Assembly (NCBI GenBank): GCA_009927565.1
Contig: RFMT01000384.1
Coordinates: 1 to 5,634, forward strand
DNA length: 5,634 bases
Source of the DNA: Acidimicrobiia bacterium
GTDB lineage: Bacteria > Actinomycetota > Acidimicrobiia > Acidimicrobiales > Ilumatobacteraceae
Reading direction: 5' to 3'
The translations under genes were made by a program, and so were the position numbers. Under the pieces are notes generated by a model. That model did no database searches. It had not been told where the DNA came from and saw only the letters and a list, made by a program, of their open reading frames with translations. Below, piece after piece: positions 1-5,634 of this stretch (the first letter of the stretch is position 1; every line of letters starts with the position of its first letter).

Positions 1-1
1 A

Positions 2-328
2 TACAACATCAATGCCGATACCGCGGCTGGCGCATTGGCTGAAGCGCTTGGTGCTCAAAAACTGATCTATTTGACGGACATTGCAGGTGTGCGCAGCAAT
101 AGAGATGATGCAAAGTCATTGTTGCGTCAAGCCACGACTTCGCAATTGCGCTCGTTGCTCGGGTCTGGGGCAATCGATGGCGGGATGATTCCGAAAATTG
201 AGAGTTGCGTTTCGGCAATTGAGCGAGGTGTGTTTCAGGCGCACATCTTGGACGGAAGAATTGCCCATGTTTTGCTGCTCGAACTTTTTACTGACGCCGG
301 TGTCGGCACGATGGTTTCAAAGGGTTGA
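2..328 (+). CDS. argB: Acetylglutamate kinase ArgB, C-terminal part (5' end outside window)
   Basis: This is the last 108 residues of N-acetyl-L-glutamate kinase, the cytosolic enzyme that phosphorylates N-acetylglutamate with ATP in the second step of arginine synthesis. The frame is open from base 2 with no start, so roughly the N-terminal two thirds lie before the window. Seen directly: YNINADTAAGALAEAL at the very beginning, matching the family's Y-N-x-N-A-D substrate and nucleotide-binding segment; LIYLTDIAGV, the amino-acid kinase strand that normally reads LTDxxGV; then GGMIPKI, the conserved glycine-rich and lysine motif near the nucleotide site. The tail H-VLLLELFTDAGVGTM resembles the C-terminus of the hexameric, arginine-feedback-inhibited enzymes; that inhibition is an inference, because the N-terminal helix that would confirm it is missing. 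TTG at 35 is only an internal Leu codon, not a start. The stop TGA (326-328) sits 2 nt before the likely argD start. Confidence 0.95.
   Translation, partial: YNINADTAAGALAEALGAQKLIYLTDIAGVRSNRDDAKSLLRQATTSQLRSLLGSGAIDGGMIPKIESCVSAIERGVFQAHILDGRIAHVLLLELFTDAGVGTMVSKG
319..324 (+). promoter_or_regulatory. Ribosome binding site in the argB tail, serving ATG 331
   Basis: AAAGGG lies 6 nt before ATG 331, an ideal Shine-Dalgarno sequence and spacing. No comparable purine run precedes ATG 411, where the argD body frame opens; the bases before that codon are pyrimidine-rich. The site therefore points to 331 as the original argD start, in the arrangement expected for coupling to argB termination at 326-328. 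Confidence 0.6.
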
Positions 329-330
329 AC

Positions 331-410
331 ATGTCGAAGACAAATTCGCACGCATTCAGTGAGAATAAGACTGCGACCTCCTACTCAACTCGCGACCCTC
401 GTGTCCGTTT
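331..410 (+). other. Probable N-terminal coding segment of argD, out of frame with the body
   Basis: ATG 331 follows the argB stop by 2 nt and has a good ribosome binding site. Its frame reads MSKTNSHAFSENKTATSYST and continues RDPRVRLCP, then runs on in the wrong frame to a TAA at 475-477, 48 residues in all. The argD body frame begins MPVFGAP at 411. The amino-terminal piece looks like a normal short ArgD leader that should join directly to MPVFGAP. Adding one base, or removing two, around 403-411 would fuse them into a protein of about 407-408 residues, a usual ArgD length. In the body frame, stops at 360-362 and 366-368 prevent any upstream extension. Either a true frameshift or a one-base sequence error is possible; I cannot tell which from one sequence. 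Confidence 0.5.
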
Positions 411-1556
411 ATGCCCGTGTTCGGCGCCCCTCAAGTTATGTTTGAACGCGGTCAGGGCACCCAATTATGGGATGTAAACGGTAAGCGTTATCTAGATTTT
501 CTGTGTGGCATCGCTGTTACTTCGCTCGGCCACAGTAATCCAATAGTCGCTGCGGCGATATCGCAACAAGCGAGCACTCTCTTACATGTCAGCAACTTTT
601 TTGCCAACCCTGTTGCGACTCAAACCGCATTGATGGTCGACAAGTTGCTAAGCAATGCCTGTGGTGAAGACGCCGGATATGGCCAAGTATTCTTTTGCAA
701 TTCAGGTGCTGAAGCAAATGAGGCTGGCATCAAATTGGCGCGTAAGTTTGGCGGTCGCGGCAAACATGTTGTCGTGAGTGCACTTGGAAGTTTTCACGGA
801 CGAACTCTCGCAGCTCTGGCGGCAACAGGTCAGCCTGAAAAGCACGAGCCATTTTCGCCGATGCCCGAAGGTTTTAGACATGTTGTGTTCAACGACATTG
901 CATCACTTGAGGCGGCTCTTGATGAAACAGTTGCCGCAGTTTTGCTTGAGACAATTCAGGGCGAGGGCGGCGTCGTGCCCGCTTCGGTCGAATATCTTCA
1001 GGCAGCGCGAAAAATATGCACTGATCGAGGCATCTTGTTGATGATTGATGAAGTTCAAACTGGTTTTGCACGAACCGGAAAATGGTTTGGCTTTGAGCAT
1101 GCTGGAATAAAGCCTGACGTAGTGATGCTGGCTAAAGCGATGGGAAACGGAATGCCAATCGGCGCACTTTGGGCAAGTCAAGAGATTGCAAGCGTCTTTA
1201 AACCTGGTGATCATGGCAGCACTTATAGCGGCACTGCATTGGCCACGGCGGCAGCGAGAGCGACGATGCAATTGATGATTGATATGCACGCTCCCGAGGT
1301 TGTAGTTCAAAAAGGCGCAGAGTTGACGGCGAAACTGCGAACTATCGATGCTGTCGTCGATGTGCGCGGGCGAGGTTTGTTGTTAGCCGCAGAGTTGTCA
1401 CCAGAGTTGGATGCCAAGAAAGTTGCATCACAGTTGCTCGAAAGAGGTTTGGTCGTCAACGGTGTGACGAGTCACGCATTGCGCATGGCCCCACCGTTCA
1501 CGGTCAGCTCAGAAGAGATCGACGAAGCAATTGCAATTATGAAGGCGGTGTTATGA
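411..1556 (+). CDS. argD: Acetylornithine aminotransferase ArgD
   Basis: This is a class III, PLP-dependent fold-type I aminotransferase that makes N2-acetyl-L-ornithine from N-acetylglutamate semialdehyde using glutamate as amino donor, in the cytosol. From ATG 411 it has 381 residues. Motifs seen: NSGAEAN (97-103), the PLP phosphate-binding region; SFHGRT (127-132), with the aromatic residue that stacks on the cofactor ring; IDEVQTGFARTG starting at I212, with D213 expected to bind the pyridine nitrogen; and LAKAMGNGMPIGA with K242 as the Schiff-base lysine. GSTYSGTALA is the usual phosphate-contacting loop from the partner subunit. The acetylornithine, rather than GABA or succinylornithine, assignment rests on its place between argB and argF. 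ATG 411 is the only start in this frame but has no Shine-Dalgarno sequence. The real start may be ATG 331, joined by a frameshift, so the annotated protein may lack about 26 N-terminal residues. The stop overlaps the argF start in ATGA. Confidence 0.93.
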   Translation: MPVFGAPQVMFERGQGTQLWDVNGKRYLDFLCGIAVTSLGHSNPIVAAAISQQASTLLHVSNFFANPVATQTALMVDKLLSNACGEDAGYGQVFFCNSGAEANEAGIKLARKFGGRGKHVVVSALGSFHGRTLAALAATGQPEKHEPFSPMPEGFRHVVFNDIASLEAALDETVAAVLLETIQGEGGVVPASVEYLQAARKICTDRGILLMIDEVQTGFARTGKWFGFEHAGIKPDVVMLAKAMGNGMPIGALWASQEIASVFKPGDHGSTYSGTALATAAARATMQLMIDMHAPEVVVQKGAELTAKLRTIDAVVDVRGRGLLLAAELSPELDAKKVASQLLERGLVVNGVTSHALRMAPPFTVSSEEIDEAIAIMKAVL

Positions 1557-2461
1557 GCGTGCGTCACTTTTTGGACGTTACCGACCTCTCGGCGCGTGAC
1601 TTGAACGCTGTTTTGACCCTTGCGCAGGCCGATATTTCAAAATTGGGCCGACCACTTGCCGACAAAGGTGTTGCGTTAATTTTTGAGAAGCCATCGAATC
1701 GCACTCGACACAGCATGGAGATGGCCGTTGTACAACTTGGTGGTCATCCGATCTTCACGCGTGGCGAAGAGGTTGGCTTCGACGACCGCGAAACCGTCGA
1801 AGACGTCACCCGAATTTTGGCCGGCTATCACCATGTGATCGCTGCACGGGTGTTTGCGCATTCGGTATTGCAACGAATGGCAAAAGTTTCGAGTGTGCCG
1901 ATAATAAATATGCTCAGCGAACAATCGCATCCGTTACAAGCAATTGCTGACGTTCTAACTATGCGCCAAGAATTAGGCGGTCTCCATCAAAAAACAGTCT
2001 CATGGATAGGCGACTACAACAATGTGGCTAGGTCATTAGTTGAGGCTTGCGCGCTCGAGGGTATGCACATTCGATTGGGGTGCCCAAAGGGCTATGGCGC
2101 CGACGATGGTGAACTAAATCGCATTTCAAAGTTGGGTGCCGCATCAGTCGAACAACACTCTTCGGCACAGATTGCGGCAATTGGTGCTCACGCCGTGCAC
2201 ACCGATGTTTTTGTTTCAATGGGTCAAGAGGCTGAAACTGCGAAGCGGATGATCGACTTCGCAAACTTCAGAGTTGACGCCAGTGTCATGTCTGTCGCAG
2301 ATAAGAATGCAATTTTTATGCACTGTCTACCTGCTCATCGAGAAATTGAGGTGACGGCTGAGGTGATCGATGGTGCTCAGAGTCGTGTTGTTTCTCAAGC
2401 ACATAACAGAATGCATGCCGCACGCGGTGTGCTGGCACATCTAATGGGGGTCACAATATGA
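1553..2461 (+). CDS. argF: Ornithine carbamoyltransferase ArgF
   Basis: This anabolic ornithine carbamoyltransferase forms citrulline from ornithine and carbamoyl phosphate; the family works as a cytosolic trimer. It has 302 residues, normal for the family. The carbamoyl-phosphate domain carries FEKPSNRTRHS, where S48-N49-R50-T51-R52 stands in place of the common S-T-R-T-R phosphate loop, then HPLQAIADVLTM with H126-P-x-Q129. The ornithine domain has WIGDYNNVARS (D154, N157), TDVFVSMG (D218; SMG loop 222-224), and MHCLPAHR, with HCLP at 257-260 providing the conserved active-site Cys. The SMG and HCLP motifs favour ornithine over aspartate carbamoyltransferase. The N-acetylornithine version is unlikely because the operon context is the standard linear or cyclic arginine route. 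The ATG overlaps the argD stop (ATGA) and follows GAAGGCGG at 1541-1548, so translational coupling to argD is likely. The Thr-to-Asn change in the phosphate loop is the only unusual point. Confidence 0.95.
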   Translation: MSVRHFLDVTDLSARDLNAVLTLAQADISKLGRPLADKGVALIFEKPSNRTRHSMEMAVVQLGGHPIFTRGEEVGFDDRETVEDVTRILAGYHHVIAARVFAHSVLQRMAKVSSVPIINMLSEQSHPLQAIADVLTMRQELGGLHQKTVSWIGDYNNVARSLVEACALEGMHIRLGCPKGYGADDGELNRISKLGAASVEQHSSAQIAAIGAHAVHTDVFVSMGQEAETAKRMIDFANFRVDASVMSVADKNAIFMHCLPAHREIEVTAEVIDGAQSRVVSQAHNRMHAARGVLAHLMGVTI

Positions 2462-2931
2462 GCACGAAAGTTCAACGCCAACAGTTAATTGCCAAGATCG
2501 TGAGCTCGCAGACCGTGACTAGTCAACCGAAATTGCGTGAACTTCTCAAAAAGAAGGGCATAAAAGCAACTCAGGCGACGGTGTCGCGAGATCTTGAAGA
2601 TCTTGGTGCTGTCAAGGTGCGCACCGCTAGTGGCGAGACAACATATGCGATACCAGAGTTTGAGCCAGATCGACTTTCGCCACCAGACCAATTGAAGAGA
2701 GTGCTTGCCGAGTGGGTCGCTGATGTGCAGTACAACGAGCCGATTGTTGTTGTGCGAACGCCACCAGGGTGTGCTCATGTAGTTGCGTCGGCACTTGATC
2801 GATCTCGGTTGCAAGGCCTGCTCGGCACTGTTGCGGGTGATGACACAATGTTGTGCGTGGCCAATTCAAGTTATTCAGCCAAGCGACTCGCGAAAGATAT
2901 CAAGCAGTTGGCAGGTCTCGAAAATGACTGA
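2458..2931 (+). CDS. argR: Arginine repressor ArgR
   Basis: This is the ArgR/AhrC family transcription factor that, as an arginine-bound hexamer, binds ARG-box operators upstream of arginine synthesis genes. Its 157 residues match the family. The N-terminal winged helix-turn-helix (about residues 5-65) contains SQPKLRELLKKKGIKATQAT followed by VSRDLEDLGAVKV; TQATVSRDL (38-46) is the DNA-recognition signature. The C-terminal oligomerisation and arginine-binding domain (about 80-155) has TPPGCAHVVASALD (101-114) and GTVAGDDT (123-130), whose paired Asp residues D128 and D129 are the family's arginine contacts. It sits inside the operon it presumably represses, so it would control its own level. 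The operator itself should lie upstream of the operon, outside the window; I saw no ARG box here. The start ATG overlaps the argF stop in ATGA and has GGGGG at 2446-2450, 7 nt upstream. The stop lies 8 nt into argH. Confidence 0.95.
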   Translation: MSTKVQRQQLIAKIVSSQTVTSQPKLRELLKKKGIKATQATVSRDLEDLGAVKVRTASGETTYAIPEFEPDRLSPPDQLKRVLAEWVADVQYNEPIVVVRTPPGCAHVVASALDRSRLQGLLGTVAGDDTMLCVANSSYSAKRLAKDIKQLAGLEND

Positions 2932-4339
2932 TCAGCCACTATGGCACGGTCGCTTTGAGACGAGCCCTGCTGAATCGCTTTTGAAGTTCACCGAAAGTTT
3001 GTCGTTCGATAAACAACTATGGCGCGATGACATTATTAGCTCAATTGCTCATGTTCGTGGTTTGGCACAAGCCAATATCATCACGCTCGCCGAGAGTGAG
3101 AAAATCATCCTGGCACTGAACACTGTCGCAGCAGAGTTTTCGAATGAAAAATTCGAATTTGTCGCAAGTGACGAAGATATACATACTGCAATTGAGAGGC
3201 GAGTAACCCAATTAGCGGGTGAAACGGGTGCAAAGTTACATACTGGTCGCAGTCGAAATGATCAGGTGGCAACCGCCCTTCGACTTTGGTGCAAGCGTGA
3301 ACTCACGAATGTTGCAAAGTTGACTCTCGAACTTTGCGATGTCTTGTCGACTCGAGCCACTGAGTCTGGTTGGGGCGCCGACGGGGTCTATCTGCCTGGT
3401 TACACCCACATGCAACACGCGCAGCCAGTCTTGCTTGCGCATCATTTTGCTGCGCATGCATGGGCGATGTTGCGCGATGTAGATCGCTTGACGCAAACTA
3501 TCGAAAGACTTGACGTCTCGCCGCTGGGTGCGGGTGCGTTGGCAGGTTCATCCTTGCCGTTAGACGCAGATTTTGTCGCCAGCGAACTTGGCTTCGCGCG
3601 GCGGTTCAATAATTCACTTGATGCGGTGTCTGATCGCGACTTTGTGGCCGAGGCACTTTTTGATCTAGCGATGATCGGCATACATTTATCGCGCATCGGT
3701 GAAGAGTGGGTGATGTGGACGACCCAAGAGTTTGGTTTTGCTGTTCTTGATGACGCTTATGCAACGGGTTCGTCGATGTTGCCGCAAAAAAAGAATGCAG
3801 ATATCGCCGAATTGGCGCGTGGCAAATCGGGTCGATTGATTGGCAACCTGACGGGTTTGCTGGCGACGTTGAAGGCGATGCCACTTGCCTATAATCGTGA
3901 CCTGCAAGAAGATAAAGAGCCGTTGTTCGATTCGGTTAATCAGGTGGGTCTCGCACTGCAAGCCTTGGCTGGCATGATTGCGACAGCAAAGTTCAACGCA
4001 TCATCGATGAAAAGTGCTGCCGATTCTGAGTTGTTGGGTGCAACAGATTTGGCTGAGTGGCTCGTCGCGCGCGGGGTGCCGTTTCGTGAAGCGCACGCTC
4101 ATGTCGGCGCACTTGTGAGCAAGTCAATTCGTGAGTCTGTAAAACTCTCGCAGTTAGTTGCCGCCGACAAGAAACTCGGACAAGATGCGGTAAGCCTGCT
4201 CAACCCTGGTGTGGGTGTTGCGCGTCGGACTACCAAAGGTGGCAGTGGTCCCGTGCCTGGTGCAGTTCAGAGCGCAGAACTAAGTGCTGCGCTCACAGTG
4301 ATGCGCACACGAATTGCGGCACTAAATAACTCGCAATAA
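2924..4339 (+). CDS. argH: Argininosuccinate lyase ArgH
   Basis: This fumarase/aspartase-superfamily enzyme splits argininosuccinate into arginine and fumarate, the last step of the pathway; the family is tetrameric. ATG 2924 gives 471 residues, the usual length, beginning MTDQPLWHGRF with the typical LWxGRF opening. The frame stays open upstream through argR to about 2783, but that extension would lie inside argR and resembles nothing in the family. Motifs in order: SDEDIH (82-87); HTGRSRNDQ (106-114), substrate binding; GYTHMQHAQP (159-168), with catalytic T161-H162; and TGSSMLPQKKN (281-291), the superfamily signature with S284 as expected catalytic base on a mobile loop. The stretch ADIAELARGKSGRLIGNLTG is very like actinobacterial ArgH. 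Active-site residues from three regions meet between subunits. The start overlaps argR by 8 nt, with a weak AGG at 2913-2915, so expression probably depends on argR translation. argG, usually between argR and argH in this group, is absent. The stop codon lies in an inverted repeat. Confidence 0.96.
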   Translation: MTDQPLWHGRFETSPAESLLKFTESLSFDKQLWRDDIISSIAHVRGLAQANIITLAESEKIILALNTVAAEFSNEKFEFVASDEDIHTAIERRVTQLAGETGAKLHTGRSRNDQVATALRLWCKRELTNVAKLTLELCDVLSTRATESGWGADGVYLPGYTHMQHAQPVLLAHHFAAHAWAMLRDVDRLTQTIERLDVSPLGAGALAGSSLPLDADFVASELGFARRFNNSLDAVSDRDFVAEALFDLAMIGIHLSRIGEEWVMWTTQEFGFAVLDDAYATGSSMLPQKKNADIAELARGKSGRLIGNLTGLLATLKAMPLAYNRDLQEDKEPLFDSVNQVGLALQALAGMIATAKFNASSMKSAADSELLGATDLAEWLVARGVPFREAHAHVGALVSKSIRESVKLSQLVAADKKLGQDAVSLLNPGVGVARRTTKGGSGPVPGAVQSAELSAALTVMRTRIAALNNSQ

Positions 4340-4356
4340 CGCCTATTATTGCGAGT
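4329..4356. repeat. Perfect 11-bp inverted repeat at the argH-tyrS junction
   Basis: ACTCGCAATAA (4329-4339) and TTATTGCGAGT (4346-4356) are exact reverse complements separated by the 6-nt loop CGCCTA. The left arm holds the last argH codons and its TAA; the right arm ends directly before the tyrS GTG. As RNA it would form a hairpin at the 3' end of the arg mRNA. The stem has only 4 GC pairs and no T-run follows, so it is a poor classical intrinsic terminator, although it might still stabilise or end the transcript. As DNA, the symmetry around a -10-like box would also suit a dimeric repressor. It does not resemble the AT-rich ARG box. The repeat is certain; its role is inferred. Confidence 0.65.
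4344..4349 (+). promoter_or_regulatory. Candidate -10 box for a leaderless tyrS transcript
   Basis: TATTAT fits the actinobacterial TAnnnT -10 pattern and ends 7 nt before the GTG of tyrS, so transcription would be expected to begin at or next to the start codon. No Shine-Dalgarno sequence stands at a usable distance from that GTG; the only purine group, GCGAG, lies 1 nt away. This is the arrangement seen for leaderless mRNAs, which are common in actinobacteria. No convincing -35 hexamer is visible at the standard spacing (around 4321-4326 the sequence is ACTAAA). The call is inferred from position and motif only. Confidence 0.45.
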
Positions 4357-5634
4357 GTGGTAGCCGCTCAAGATTTTGTTAAAGAATTCGCTGCTCGTGG
4401 TTTGATTCACGACAGCACTGATCGTGCGGCGCTTACAGCTCGGGCTACACAATCTTCGTTGGGTGTTTATGTTGGCTTTGACCCGACTGCTGACTCGTTG
4501 CACATTGGCCACTTGTTAGGACAAATAACGCTGCGAAGATTGCAACTTCTTGGTCATCGTCCGTTTACGCTCGCAGGCGGTGCGACCGGCATGGTGGGTG
4601 ACCCGTCGGGTCGAAGCGAAGAACGCAATCTGCTTGACGCTGAAACTCTTCACCACAATGTGCAGTCGATTAAACGCCAACTTGAGCGAATTCTTGATTT
4701 TGAAAAGGGCCCGACACAAGCGACTTTGGTTGACAATGCAGACTGGACACGAAAGTTTTCGATGCTCGATTTTTTGCGCGAAGTTGGTAAGCACATCACC
4801 GTCAACCAAATGTTGGCCAAAGACTCGGTAAAGAGCAGAATCGCAGATGCAAATGGTCTTTCATATACCGAGTTCAGTTACATGTTGTTGCAGGCAAATG
4901 ACTTCCGCCATCTTGTCGAGCATCATGATTGCGAAATGCAGATGGGTGGGTCTGATCAATGGGGAAACATCACTGCCGGCATTGATTTGATTCGCAAGAA
5001 ACTTGGACGTTCAGCATTTGGTTTGACTTGGCCCCTTGTGACTCGAGCTGATGGCACAAAATTTGGCAAGACCGCTGATGGTGCAATTTGGCTTGACGCT
5101 CGTCGCACTTCGCCGTATCAGTTTCGTCAGTATTTTGTTCAAATTGCCGATGCCGACATTGAAAAGATGCTGCTGCAGTTTTCTTTGCATCCAATTGAAG
5201 TGATAAAAGAGATCGTCGCCGAGCAAAAACGCAGTCCCGAAGCACGAATTGGACAGCGAAGTTTGGCGCGTGAATTAACCGCGTTGGTTCATGGGCAAGA
5301 GGCAGCAGAAGCGGCCGAAGAGGCTGCTGCAGTCTTGTTCGGCGCCAATCCAATGTCGGCCTCACCGGCAACATTGCACTTGATTGCAAGCGAAGTTGCA
5401 GTTACCCAAATGGGCGTAGCGGCTCTCGGCGATGCAGTCGCAGTGTTGGTCGAAACCAAGCTTGCGTCTTCGAACAGTGAAGCGCGACGGTTGCTAACTC
5501 AGCGCAGTGTGCGCGCAAACGGCGAGCAAGTTGATGACCATACAAATTTGTCAAAAATCGCCTTGTTGCACAATCGATGGATGTTGCTGCGCAAAGGCAA
5601 GACGAGTTATCACCTAGTAGACGTCAAAGGCTGA
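4357..5634 (+). CDS. tyrS: Tyrosyl-tRNA synthetase TyrS
   Basis: This is a class I aminoacyl-tRNA synthetase that activates tyrosine with ATP and charges tRNA-Tyr; the family is a cytosolic homodimer. It has 425 residues, the usual size of the bacterial TyrS type, and is complete, with TGA as the last bases of the window. Motifs: YVGFDPTADSLHIGHLL, with HIGH at 49-52; GGATGMVGDPSG with D82; Y175, Q179 and D182 in SYMLLQANDF and Q201 in GGSDQWGNITAG, which form the tyrosine pocket; and KFGKT (235-239), the KMSKS-loop equivalent typical of TyrRS. These separate it from TrpRS. The C-terminal ~65 residues (ETKLASSNSEARRLL through NGEQVDDHT) form an S4-like RNA-binding domain for the tRNA. GTG 4357 is the only start in frame: a TAA at 4327-4329 lies upstream with no other start between. 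It lies 17 nt after argH, lacks a Shine-Dalgarno sequence, and is probably transcribed, at least partly, as a leaderless mRNA. There is no room for a T-box leader. Confidence 0.97.
   Translation: MVAAQDFVKEFAARGLIHDSTDRAALTARATQSSLGVYVGFDPTADSLHIGHLLGQITLRRLQLLGHRPFTLAGGATGMVGDPSGRSEERNLLDAETLHHNVQSIKRQLERILDFEKGPTQATLVDNADWTRKFSMLDFLREVGKHITVNQMLAKDSVKSRIADANGLSYTEFSYMLLQANDFRHLVEHHDCEMQMGGSDQWGNITAGIDLIRKKLGRSAFGLTWPLVTRADGTKFGKTADGAIWLDARRTSPYQFRQYFVQIADADIEKMLLQFSLHPIEVIKEIVAEQKRSPEARIGQRSLARELTALVHGQEAAEAAEEAAAVLFGANPMSASPATLHLIASEVAVTQMGVAALGDAVAVLVETKLASSNSEARRLLTQRSVRANGEQVDDHTNLSKIALLHNRWMLLRKGKTSYHLVDVKG

Noticed and set aside
903..1310. Open reading frame of 135 residues on the minus strand inside argD
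   Set aside because: It is fully antisense to a well-supported gene, its composition looks like reverse-read coding sequence, and no recognisable motif or ribosome binding site was seen.
2783..2923. Upstream in-frame extension of ArgH by about 47 residues from a start inside argR
   Set aside because: It lies wholly within the argR reading frame's coding region, encodes no ArgH-like sequence, and ATG 2924 gives the standard LWxGRF opening and family length.
3139..3157. Inverted repeat TTCGAAT-GAAAA-ATTCGAA inside argH
   Set aside because: A 7-bp stem in mid-gene, explained by codons for FSNEKFEF; no boundary or regulatory context, so chance is the simplest reading.
4329..4356. Reading the argH-tyrS palindrome as a classical rho-independent terminator
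   Set aside because: The stem is AT-rich and no T-run follows; the downstream bases TGGTAG are the start of tyrS. It is kept as a repeat with uncertain function.
5302..5330. GCAGCAG and CTGCTGC inverted repeat inside tyrS
   Set aside because: It comes from Ala codons in the alanine- and glutamate-rich linker before the S4-like domain, and has no sign of a regulatory role.
4970..5389. Open reading frame of 139 residues on the minus strand inside tyrS
   Set aside because: It is a shadow of the TyrRS frame with no family motif; the sense strand has clear HIGH and KFGKT motifs.

Overview
The window is an ordinary, densely packed chromosomal segment of a bacterial arginine biosynthesis operon followed by a tyrosyl-tRNA synthetase gene, all on the + strand. 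In order: the 3' end of argB (cut by the window start), argD, argF, argR, argH, and tyrS, whose stop codon is the last three bases. Almost every base is coding. No stretch above 300 bases lacks a gene. I saw no tRNA, rRNA, CRISPR, insertion sequence or phage-like feature.

The gene order argB-argD-argF-argR-(argG)-argH, with the ArgR repressor inside the operon and tyrS downstream, is typical of Actinomycetota. GC content looks close to half by eye (not computed), with frequent TTG for Leu and CGA for Arg, so this is not a high-GC Streptomyces- or Mycobacterium-like genome. From the protein wording (for example SNRTR in ArgF and GSSMLPQKKN in ArgH) I infer a moderate-GC lineage such as Acidimicrobiia, or a freshwater or marine actinobacterium. 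That placement is an inference, not a search result.

The arg genes are compact: argB and argD are 2 nt apart if argD starts at 331, argD/argF and argF/argR overlap by ATGA, and argR/argH overlap by 8 nt, so one polycistronic, translationally coupled mRNA is likely. ArgB phosphorylates N-acetylglutamate. ArgD (after ArgC, not in the window) makes N-acetylornithine. ArgF converts ornithine to citrulline and ArgH releases arginine from argininosuccinate. ArgR is the arginine-sensing repressor. ArgG, which makes argininosuccinate, is absent from its usual place between argR and argH.

Two junctions deserve attention. At the argB-argD junction, the best ribosome binding site and start (ATG 331) are in a different frame from the argD body, which opens only at ATG 411; this looks like an N-terminal frameshift or a sequence error. 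At the argH-tyrS junction, a perfect 11-bp inverted repeat covers the argH stop codon and ends directly against the tyrS GTG. A TATTAT -10-like box inside it is placed as expected for a leaderless tyrS transcript. I found no evidence of a previously undescribed system.
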